Of a stretch of 64,000 bases of DNA, positions 1 to 10,474 are shown one piece after another (the stretch's first letter is position 1; the number at the start of each line of letters is the position of its first letter). Made by a program: the position numbers and the translations under genes. The stretch lies in the NCBI GenBank assembly GCA_029891385.1, contig CM057235.1, positions 15,614,001-15,678,000 of the forward strand, given 5' to 3'. This DNA is from Erythroxylum novogranatense (Eukaryota > Streptophyta > Magnoliopsida > Malpighiales > Erythroxylaceae). Under the pieces are notes generated by a model, which searched no databases, was not told the origin of the DNA, and worked only from the letters and a program-made list of their open reading frames with translations.

Positions 1-1618
1 CTCACACCAATTCAGTCCAAAACAATTGCTAAAATTGCTCCCAAGCAGAAAGCTCACAAAATCAACACTTTAACTAGGTTTCTCCAAAAAGCATAAAACC
101 AATCAATAGTAATCAGTTCATATCTCCCACTATACAACTCGAAAATTAGAAAGATCAGTGGAAATGGAAAGCTAACTCAATATGCCTCAACTTTCATAAA
201 GACCATTTTTCCTAGTTCCATACCAATTAATTTAGAAAAATCAACAAAACACATTAGTCATACTTGCGGTTACTGTTCATAGGCAATAAAACAGTAACTT
301 TCCATGCAAAATTTCGCCCTTCTAGCATTACAATTTAACAACACCTATTTCACACAAAGTTGTAGCCAACATCCCAAAGTTTAAGTGGCCACAAACCTCA
401 CCTCATTTTCTCTCCTACAAAATTAGTTATGATCAAAGTATTACAATAGGTCAAAGATTCATTTTCCAGCTTTCAACATTAACCTAACTCTTATCACTTC
501 TAACATCAATAACACATCACTAAGCATCCATTCCTACCTCTAATTAAACCACAAATTCATCACAACATATACTTATATAATTATTCAAAAGTTGGCAGCA
601 CCCACATAACCAACTTCCATCTTGTATTTCCATTCATTAAGCACCACAAACATCATTAACAATATCACTTTCCCATTCTTTAACTACCATAACCAATTCC
701 TTCACACAAGCATGCATTAAACCCATTCAAGCCTACCCTTATCATCATGAAATAAATGCATAAATGCTTCCCATAATGGCTTCTAACTACCAAAAACATA
801 AAAACAAACATCAATACTTACCAATCAAGTTACAAACTCTTCAATTCTCCAACACTTTACAACTCTCCCACACTTCCTAACTTACTTCACCCACGGTTTT
901 CATAAGCATAACAAAGAGTCTCATCAATTCAAGGCTTCAACTTGGTTTGTGTGTGATGATGAGCAAGCAAGGAACCAAGGAGAAATGTCTTGTATCGATA
1001 AGTAGAAGAAAATTCAAGGAGGAGGAAGATGACTTGATGAATGAAGAAGAAGGCTTTCCAAGATATTCATTTACTAAAAAAAGCTAAAGAGGAAGTCGTA
1101 GATGATGATTATAAGAAGACAAAATCAATAAATCAAGAAGAACACTTGGCATTCAATGGGAAAAATGCAATTTATCAACTAATCCTATTTAGTTAAGTGC
1201 TAATTCCAATTAAGCTCTAATCATGGCACTAAAATAATTCCCTAACACCATTTAGCCAATAATCTAATGCCATTAGGCAACCCTTTTCAGTCACAAAAGG
1301 CTCACTCAATCACCATTGAAATTTTCCGGTGGGCAAGAACCCAAAAATTCCAGAAAATTTCCATAAATCCCTAAAAATATAAAACAATTTATGGCGACTC
1401 TAAATAATTTTTCAAATACAACTTTCATATAAATTTCACAAAGATCCCAATTAGACACTTATGCTTAAATGTCATGAATGCATGTATACCATGTGCATGT
1501 GCAAAACAATCATCGCTTATAGAGGCTATATAATGTATGTTCATGCCGAGTTATAATTCAAGTCTCCTAACCCGCCTCAAATTACTAATAAATCCTTTCT
1601 ATGGAGATGGATGTTACA
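1..1618 (-). repeat. LTR (partial), 3' LTR of element A
   Basis: This is the U3-side 1.6 kb of the LTR1 family, cut by the window start. It ends in GGATGTTACA, the complement of the LTR start TGTAACATCC, directly followed by the complement of the polypurine tract. The same sequence recurs at 19770-21400, 28230-29862, 36690-38308, 42660-44278 and 51125-52759. In sense (minus) direction it holds a possible TATATAG promoter box near 1525, a CT-rich leader near 1160-1000, and a GTAAGTAT splice donor at 821-814. No protein-coding gene is seen. Confidence 0.92.
814..821 (-). other. Conserved 5' splice site in LTR
   Basis: The minus strand reads GTAAGTAT, a full plant donor consensus, at the end of a CT-rich leader-like stretch. 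It is conserved at the same LTR place in all six LTR1 copies and in both LTRs of the nested element. This copy is a 3' LTR, so its donor would matter only for read-through transcripts. Confidence 0.55.
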
Positions 1619-1639
1619 ATTCTCCCTCCTAATAAAAAT

Positions 1640-4600
1640 TTCGTCCCCAAATTCTTACCGTCGATCGAAAAGATGAGGATACTGTCTCCTCATATGCTCC
1701 TCGGTCTCCTGTGTAGCCTCCTCAATGAGTGGTTCCTCCAGAGAACCTTCACCAATGGAATACTCTTATTCCTCAACTGCTTCACCGTGTCCCGGCAATC
1801 AGACGGCTCCTCTACATAACTCAAATTACTCGACACCTCAATCTCTCGAGCCGTTATCACATGTGTTGATCCGACCGACATCTACGAAGCATACTCACAT
1901 GGAAGACGCCATGCAACCGAGACATCTCACTCAAAGCTAGCCAGAGGCCAAAGGTCCCATCCTCTCAAAGTGATCTCATATGGACCAATGTACCTAGGGC
2001 TTAACTTACCCTTTTCCCAAATCTCAAGACACCACGCCACGGTGACACCGTAAGAACACTCTATCGCCTACATTGTACTCAATGTCCCTCCTATGCCGAT
2101 CCACATAGCTCTTCCGTTTATACTAAGCCGCTTTGATGCGACCAATCAGCTTTCACCTTATCTACAGATCCTAATCACCAGACCTCAATCATCCTCACAC
2201 CTCTTCATCCCAATACAAAGGCGATCTACACGGCCGCCCATACAAGGCCTCATATGGTGCCATCCCGATGCTACTATGATAATGATTGTTGTATGCAAAC
2301 TCAATCGAGCTAAATCGATCCCATGCTCCTCTCAACTCCAATACACAAGCTCAAGCATATCCTCAACAGTTTTAATCGCCCTCTCACTCGCCCATCTGTT
2401 CGAGGATGAAACGCAGATCAAGTTCACTTAGTACCAATAGCAGATCGCAAACTCGCCAACTCAAGTAAATCTGATCCCCGCGACACTATCGACATCGGGA
2501 CCCCATGCAGCCTCACTATCTCGCCACATACTTCGGGCCAACCGATCCATGGTATTGTTCTCCTCATCGGCAAGAAATGGGCCGATTTAGTAATCGATCC
2601 ACTATGACCCAGATAGCATCATGCGCCTCAAGGCCCTAGGCAAACCCATAATGAAATCCATGGTAATTGCTCCCATTTCTACTCCGAATGGGCAACGAGT
2701 GAAGCTTCCCTTTCGGAGCCCGGTGCTCACCTTAACTCGCCGCACGCCAAACATTTAGATACATACTCCGCTACTTGCTTTTTCATGCCAGCCACCGTAA
2801 ATGTTGCTTAAGAGTGTTATACATCTTGGTAGTACCAGATGCATAGCATATGTGGCCATATGAGCCTCCTCCAATATCTCTCTCCTCGATCATCCACACC
2901 GTGCACACAAAGCCTCTGTCTCAACCACAAAGTCTCATCTCTCACCTCAAACTCGTAACTCAATCAACTTTTACCTTCTCAATCAGTCTCACCATAACAG
3001 ATCCTTGTCCCGAACTCTCCCGATCCCGCCCAAGAGCATCGGTCTCAAGGTCAAAGTAGCCAATAAGACTCCATCCCGCCCAGAGTCATCCCAACATTCA
3101 AAGCCCTCAATCGAATCAAATTAGGCAACCTCATTGCCCGAATCTGAGCAGATTAGTATGTGACTTCCTACTCGAGCATCCGCCACCACATTAGCTTTCC
3201 TGTGGTGATACTCGATAGTACACCATAGTCCTTCAACAACTCAAGCCATCTCCTCTGCCTCAAATTCAACTCTCTCGCTCAAGAATATTTCAAACTCTTA
3301 TGGTCGGTGAAGATCCGGAAAGTCTCACCATACGGTAATGCCTCCAAATCTTCAAAGCAAACACTACCGCAGCCTAACTCCAAATCATGAATGATAGTTT
3401 ACCTCGTGAGACCTCACCGCCTCGAGGCATAGGCAATGACTCTACTTGGCCGCATCGTAACACACCCAATCCTCGATGCGATGCATCATCAGATACCTCA
3501 AATCCTCCAATCCCAGATGGAATAGTCAACACCGGTGAGTCAACCGATGTTTCACTCCTCAAAGCTCTTCCGACACTCCTCGGTCCATCCAATGGCACAT
3601 TCTTCCTCGGAAGTTTTGTCGAGGGCCAGATCAATGAAAACCCTCGACAAACCTCCGTAATAACCGCCAATCCGAGGAAACTCCAATCTCAAACATTCCT
3701 AGAGCTTCCCACTTCAAAGATCGCCTCCACCTTACCGGATCCACCAATACCTCTCCACCACTATATGTCCCAAAATATCACCGATCCAGCCAAAATTTAC
3801 ATTTATCAATTTGGCATACAACTGCTCTCTCCCTTATGGTCTGCAACACAATCCTCAAATGCTCACTATGCTCCCGCTCTGCCTCTAATACACTAAAATG
3901 TCATCAATAAACACAATAACAAACCGATCCGTAGGCTGAAATACCTTATTCATCAAGGCCATGAAGGCGCCGGCATTAGTTAACCCAAACGGCATCACTA
4001 AAACTCAAAATGCCCGCACTGCGCTCCTCAAGGCACTCTTAGCACATCGCCTCGCAATCTTCAATCGATAGTACCACGACCTCAGATCCAACTTAGTGAA
4101 CACCGAGCTCCTGCAATCGATCAAATAAGTCATCGATCCTAGGCAAGGATACTTATTCTTCATCACACCCGATTCAACCGCTCGTAATCGATGCACGCCT
4201 CAAAGTCCCATCCTTTTCTTCACAAACAAAACTGAGCTCCCCATGGTGAAACACTAGGTCCGATAAAGCCCTTCTCCAACAACTCCTGCGAATCGAGTTT
4301 TAAGCTCCCTCGGTTCCAAAGCCATCCTATATGGAGGTATAGATATAGAGCAAGACTGAACGAGGTCAATAGTGAACTCGCCTCCCGATCCGCAAGCAAA
4401 CCCAGAACTCATCAGAAACACATCTAGAAATTCCCAACCACGGAATATCCTCAAGCCTCTCGCTCAACTCGTGTCAACCACATGAGCCGATATGCCTCAC
4501 GCCTCCCTCAGCATCAATCTCGGTACTAAGGAAAGAGATCATCCGGCCGGTACGCTCGACTAACTCCTCTAAACACCGCTCTAGTCGACCAGAGACTCTA

Positions 4601-4999
4601 AAACAACCTCCTCGGTATAGCAGTCCATAATAGCCCTATGGGCGTCCACCATCCATCCCGTAATCACATCGATCTCTCTCGAGGCAACACTATAAGGTCT
4701 CGCCTCAACACTCGCTGATCAATCTGGATCGAGCATCCCTGCAGCACCTCTCCCAATGCGTAGTAGTACCTAAAGGTGTACTCACCTCTAGCCCATACAA
4801 GAATATCTCTCGATCCCCATGCAATCTACATGCCATATGAGGTGCAATAAAGAATGTGGATCCAGATCCAAAGAATGCAAACGCCTCAAAATCGTAAATA
4901 AGGAGCATACCACCACGACATCGGGAATCTGGCCTCCGCCTCGTCATGGCATATATTATGGTTCGGGCTGTGGTCGATCGACCACCTCATCCGCCTAAA
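1640..4999 (-). pseudogene. Element A pol remnant (PR-RT-RNaseH-IN-chromodomain)
   Basis: This is a degraded retrotransposon polyprotein, read leftward. The protease active-site region is near 4840-4880. RT spans about 3560-4360 with the catalytic FIDD box near 3890-3920, and RNase H about 3130-3490 with a DASHRGLG motif. The integrase zinc-finger lies near 2770-2900, the core near 2170-2700 (its ITMDF region near 2650-2670 is altered), and the GPYEI motif near 1970-2000. A chromodomain-like tail (KQLRNKSIPLVKVLW) lies at 1690-1880. The polypurine tract abuts the LTR at 1619-1632. Many frameshifts interrupt it. Compared with B and F they fall at CAG/CTG sites, so much of the damage may be sequencing error. 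Family assignment is firm; coding state is not. Confidence 0.85.
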
Positions 5000-5990
5000 G
5001 GATCCTCACTCTACCTCGGCCTCTACCTCGCCCTCCTCAGATCGATCCACACCCGGATCCACCCACTCTACTCACAGCACAGAGTACTACTCCCGGCTCG
5101 GCCACTACCAAGCAGACCGAGCTCCCAATGTAGCGGGCAATCCTGAATCGATGATCCATGGAGCCAGATTTAAGGCAAGCTCCAATAATCGCCAACACTC
5201 TCCAAAGTGCCTCTTCTCAAGGCTCACAGAATGGGAGAATCGCGCCAAAACCTCTCGCCATCGCCATCGCCATCGCCACGCCAAATTGCATAAATCTCCT
5301 CTCGTCTAAAACCCGACCGTCTCGATCCTCCCAAGATCTGAAGGCCCCGCTGGCGCCGCTAAAACTCCTACCAGAGCGCCTGACTATCACTAACTCTCTT
5401 CCTCTAAACCTCGACCCATCTCTCTGTCTCGCCTCACAACCGCTTCCACTCTCACAAGCAGCAGCTCTCAACTCTATAAAGGAGCCCATATCGATCGGGC
5501 CAATCCTCGCACGGATCTCCAGATTCATCCCCATCTCAAACCTCCGCACCTATCTCTGTCTCAAGAGAAACCACGAGAGCAAGATACCCCATCAACTCAT
5601 TAAATCTCACCTCGACTCTGCCATCACATCCTACCCTATCTCACCCAAAACTCCTCATCTTCATTTCCAGATACACCTGGGCATATAATTGTCTCTAAAG
5701 CCCTCGTAAAATCTGCCCATGTCAAGAAGCAAGGTCCGTGGTACCGCCTTAATGCCTTCCACCATGTATAAGCGGGGCCCGCAGAAGAGATATCGCATAA
5801 TCGAACCTCTCATCGTTCGAATCCATCCGATCAAGGACTCTCTCGTCCTCTCCAACCATCCTCACCTCGGGGGTCTCAGATCGCCATAAGTTCATGTACT
5901 CGCCACGCAAAGAATCGATCTCCTCTCCCGCCTCACGGGACTCTAGGAGGTATCTCCTCGATCGAGGCACCGAGGACTCTCTACTAGCTC
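5000..5990 (-). pseudogene. Element A gag remnant
   Basis: This is the capsid/nucleocapsid part of the polyprotein. Capsid-like residues such as DERFDYA and LESREAGEE are readable near 5749-5970, and the FNELMGY-type region lies near 5580-5610. A zinc-knuckle region with a GSMDH-like sequence lies near 5120-5200. A run of GGCGAT units at 5257-5283 replaces the Gly-Ser repeat that F encodes with GGCAGT units. Reading frame changes are frequent. The start codon cannot be fixed; the predicted 3' splice site at 6041-6042 lies just upstream. Confidence 0.75.
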
Positions 5991-6040
5991 CAACAGATCC
6001 TCGTCACCGGTTGATCAATCGATCACCAAATACGGATGAC

Positions 6041-6042
6041 CT
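6041..6042 (-). other. Predicted 3' splice site of element A leader
   Basis: The minus strand reads TTGTTTTGTTTTAG followed by GTCATC, a pyrimidine-rich acceptor about 85 bp inside the PBS. It is conserved in A-E and, slightly altered, in F. The matching donor is at 20591-20584 in the A 5' LTR, now separated from it by the nested element. Confidence 0.5.
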
Positions 6043-6123
6043 AAAACAAAACAAGAACTCGATCGGTTTACGATTTCTCAATAATTCAAGCCTAATTATG
6101 TACTAGTCCCAACAGATGCCAAA

Positions 6124-6138
6124 CCATGCTCGATACCA
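6124..6138 (-). other. Primer binding site of element A
   Basis: The minus strand reads TGGTATCGAGCATGG a few bases inside the 5' LTR end. It matches the plant initiator-Met tRNA 3' complement commonly used by Ty3/gypsy elements, except that CAGAGC reads CGAGC. The same change in every copy fits the CAG-site error pattern of this assembly. Confidence 0.8.
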
Positions 6139-6143
6139 CCTAA

Positions 6144-6527
6144 TGTAGCACCCCATACCATAGGATATGTATCGACGCTCAGAGGTCATTCCGACACACA
6201 CCCTACGATAAGGTGCGCCACTAACAACCACTAACACTCCACATGGCATCAAAATCATAAAGAATTAATATGAAATCCACTAATTTTTGAAACCATAAAT
6301 TCTCATTTCATAACCTCAAAGCAAAGAATTTACACAACCGGTATGTTCCAGACATTACTCCAAAAGAAAATCAAACAAAAGGCTAACTAGGTCATCCTCA
6401 AAAGTGCCACCGACCGACACAGTGCCATGACTTCTCTTGCCAACTCAATCTACACGGCAGAAAAGTCCTCCGAGCTATAAGTCTACTCTCTCATCCCAAA
6501 AATAATTTGTAATTTTGGGTGAGTTTA
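6144..6527 (-). repeat. LTR between A and B, left segment
   Basis: This is the U5-side 384 bp of the LTR shared by A (as 5' LTR) and B (as 3' LTR), starting TGTAGCACCCC. It is cut at 6527/6528 by the nested non-coding element and continues at 17854. Joined across the insertion the LTR is about 3.93 kb, the same as its siblings. Flanks at the cut read GAGTTTA on the left and TTACGAACTC on the right, which leaves a short TTA overlap as the visible target duplication. Confidence 0.9.
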
Positions 6528-9500
6528 TGTAACACCCCACCCCGCAGACGAATTCAACCCGACATCGACGGTGATATCCAGATCCTTGCCCCGTGAGGGT
6601 GGCGTGCTACATCACTCAGTATAAAACATTCATTAACGCGACATAAACAGTAAGAAACTTGAGCCCATGTTCACAATTAATCATTTTCGCTATTACGGTC
6701 ATCCAATAATAATTTTACAATCGCTAATGTAAAACAATAGAACCACAATGGCTCATTATAAATACAAAGCATTATTGCACAATGATTGCGGAATACTATT
6801 CGATAAGACACTAATGCAGACACGAACTGATCCCGACCTCAATCCTTCACTTGCCTACAGTAGACATACTCCCGTGTCAAACGGGGTATTCTTCAAGACC
6901 TGAAAAATAGATGCAAATTTTGGGTGAGTTTTATGAACTCAAATGAGTGACCATCATCGATGGTTCACCAAATCACATAACATATAACACATACTTTCAT
7001 TTCCATTAAGTCACATTTCATATTCCCTATCATACCTCACATTCACATACAGCTTTCATATTTTCATTATGTCGATACAATGTCATATTCAATATAATCA
7101 AATCGATCATTCAATCAAATTTATCATTCCCATTCAACACAATGTCACATTCCCATTCAATACAAGGTGTTGCGGTTCCATTCAATACAAGTAATTCAAC
7201 CATTCCCATTCCGCATAATCAAATCAATCATGTTATGCATATGTGCATGAGACCCACTTTCCATTTAATTACTTTGTTGTGACCGAGTGTCTAAACTCTC
7301 CCGCACTCCATGGATATCGTGATCATTGAAACCGCCCCATATAGGGCTCATTGTAAACCGTCCCATAAAGGGCTCATTGTCGCTGAGCCCGAGGCTCTAA
7401 ATCGATTCCGAGCACGAAGCTCTTTTCACTCATTGTTGACTACTCTGTCACAACTCCCATTATCTTTCATATATTCATGCAAAGGAATGTCTTATGCATA
7501 TTTGCATGCGCCGCTAATCATAATTACTATCATCGGACCGTAGTCCGATTCGACATCTAATTAAGAAATCACATTTTATTTATGTGCAATTATGCATGCA
7601 AGACATTTTAACAATCTCAATATATACACTTAGGTCATCCCATTCACATTCAAGGAGCACTTCAATAACGCAATTCCCAATACATAATCAATCACCGACC
7701 TCCCGTCCAACCCATATTTAATCACAATCAATAAAATAAATCAATACACATTCAACATATAACAAAAGCAAATAACCAATAAGTAAGACCATTTAGGTCT
7801 ACTCACAGTACGCTCCAGATTTGCATTGGTTTCCAATTTCTGAGAACGCCTGAAAAGGACATTTATCCTCAAGACTACCAATTTATGCCATATGCATACA
7901 TTAATCACTTTGCATAAAAATTCTCATTTATGAACAAATATAGAATAAGGACAATGCATGTTCATGATATTCCCGGTTCAAATCCTATTTTTTTTATTAA
8001 AAAAATCCATTTCAAAATAAGAAATCCAATGACGCCGACGGCGCCAATTTGGACCTCTATAGGTCCCCAATTAAATAAAACAAGTGAGTAAAGGCTCAGC
8101 ATACGGGTCCACGTCAATTTTCCGTCCCCAAATCCCCAATTTCTCAAAAAATAAAATTAAATAATCAATGAATCCGATGCCTCAAGAATCAGGTCAATCG
8201 GACGTCGGACGGAAAAGTTATTCACGAAAGAAACCAAGATTCAAATAAAACAATTAATATATCTATATCTATAAGCCCTTATAGATATAGATATAAGGGC
8301 TTATATCTATTTCCAACCGAATTTCAATCCTCTATAACTTTTTGTATACAATTCAGAAAATTGCAAACCATACCTTGTTGGAAAGATAATGAAACCCTCT
8401 ATAAGTTTCATTTAGACCATTTAAATTAATTCCACCCCTAATGGTGTCAAAAATCCCATGAAAACTACTACCTACTCAAAGTCACTCAACACAGTACAGT
8501 ATCTTGTAAATTTAGTAACTTTCATTCTCTTCAGTCAAAATATTACAAAATAAATATGCTCGTCAAGATCACAATGTTATCTAAAACTTTCATGAACAAC
8601 CAAATTCCCAATTCATTTACTAACTAGGTCAAATAATTCACCGAAGCATCTGTCTACTAAACTGTCCCAATCTGAGCAGTAAATTTCCAACCAGTATATC
8701 TCCTAGTACAAATGTCAAAAACTCACTACTTTATATCCCTGAAAGATAAGTTCTCAAACTTCAATTTTCATGAAGAACCCAAATTCCAATTCAACCTCTA
8801 ATAATTTCAAATCTGCCAAACAATGTACTGATCAGGAAGCGGTGAGAAACCTAATGTAGGTTTTGTTTTACAAATTCATTACTCCCAAATATGACATACA
8901 AAACTTACGTGCCATATATCATTTTCAAGATAATTTCTTCCTATACAACTTTTCAGAAGATTACTTATGCCAATTCAATTCACATAAATTGCTAAAATTG
9001 CTTCCAATCTGAATGCTCACAAAATCTACACTTAGGCTAGGTTTCATCAAAATGCTCAAAACCAGTCAATAGAAAACAGGTCATATCTCCCAATATAAAG
9101 ATCTAAAAATAGCAAAATCAGTGGGAATGGAAAGCTAACTTAACATGTTTCAACTTTCATGAAGACCATTTTCCATAATTCCTTCTAAATTAATTTTGAA
9201 AATCAACAAAACTCTAGGTTATGTGGTTCGGTTACTGTGCATTCCAGCCATCAGCAGTAACTTTCCATGCTAAAATTCGACCTTTTAGAGTTACAATTTA
9301 ACAACACCTATTTCACACAAAATTGTAGCCAACAAGCTCAAGTTTAATTGGGCACAAACTGCAACTCATTTTCTTACCTACACAATGAGTTATGATCAAA
9401 ACATTGCAATAGGTTCAATATCCATTTTCCAGCTTTCATCTTCAACTTAACTCCCGTCACTTCTAATACCAATTCCACATGCATAAGCATCCTAATGAAA

Positions 9501-10474
9501 AGAAATAAGTTACTAGATCATTCATACATTCACTTAGGCTCAACATACACACTCAAAACACAAGTATGACTAACTATTAATATCAAGTTAAACACATACT
9601 CCATTAACACTCAATCCTCACCTTCTCATCAAGCTAGCTTCAAATAACCATACATATAACATGAAACATGATACTTACGTAATTAAGTCACTAAATCTTC
9701 AAATTCTTCAAGGAAAACCCCAAGACCTAGCTTGCACCACAACCCACGTAGACCACCATCTTTAGGGTTGGAAAGTGAACAAATTCTTTGATGGAAAGAA
9801 GAGCAAGGTGGAAGAGGTGTAGGATGTTCAACAACAAAGGAAACTAGAGTGATCAAAGCTCACCAAGAAAGGGAAGAAGAGAAGCCACGAAGATGGGAAA
9901 AAAAATCACCAAATATCCTCCAAGATGAGAGAGTGTCGTGAGAGTGTGTGGAATTAAGCTAAAAGAAGACAACATAAGGTTACTTAAATAAATACATGGC
10001 TAATATCATGTCATGTGTCAAGCCTTCACTAAATCTTCATCAAGTAATAATTTATATCCCAAATTCCAACAATTAACACTTGTCCAATACCCCTATAGCC
10101 ATATATCCATAATCCAATACCATTGATAATGACTTCTACTACCCTTGACCAATTGGTCTGTCACCCGGTATTTTTTCTAGTCCGAGAATTTTCTTCGAAA
10201 AATTTCAGAAAATTTTCTAAAATTCCCTTAAAATATAAAGCACTCGATGGTGCACTCAGAATAATTTTTCCCACATAATAACCACGTTAATCACAATAAA
10301 ATACCGTTTAGGCCCAAATCATCGGGAATATCATGTATGCATGTACGCTTATTTCATGTGCACTATTTTTCTTGATCATCGCACCAATATGCATAAAATG
10401 TCAAAGCAATCCTAATCACTCTTACCCCTAGCCAATTTTACTATTTTACCCTTCCTATCGGGGTGGATGTTACA
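6528..10474 (-). repeat. 3' LTR of nested element
   Basis: This 3,947-bp repeat is almost identical to 13905-17853. It shares with LTR1 the ACCATCATCGATGGTTCACC block, a GTCGGACGGAAAAG block, the GGACCTCTATAGGTCC hairpin and the U3 end, while other stretches are unrelated. A GTAAGTAT donor is at 9678-9671 on the minus strand. An AT-rich palindrome is at 8258-8295. Confidence 0.92.
8258..8295. repeat. AT-rich palindrome in nested-element 3' LTR
   Basis: Two 18-bp arms built from TATCTA units are separated by 2 bp, followed by a further inverted AAGCCC/GGGCTT pair up to about 8303. The sister LTR has the same palindrome at 15630-15667, but the second pair there reads AAAACTT. It could form a hairpin in RNA or a cruciform in DNA. 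The function is unknown. Confidence 0.7.

Noticed and set aside
1495..1540. TATATAG near the LTR start as a firm promoter
   Set aside because: It is conserved in LTR1 and could be a TATA box, but AT-rich U3 offers other candidates and no start site is visible, so I give it only as a possibility in the LTR entry.
5158..5688. A 176-codon plus-strand frame over element A gag
   Set aside because: It is antisense to gag; the same shadow appears in the other elements at lower length.
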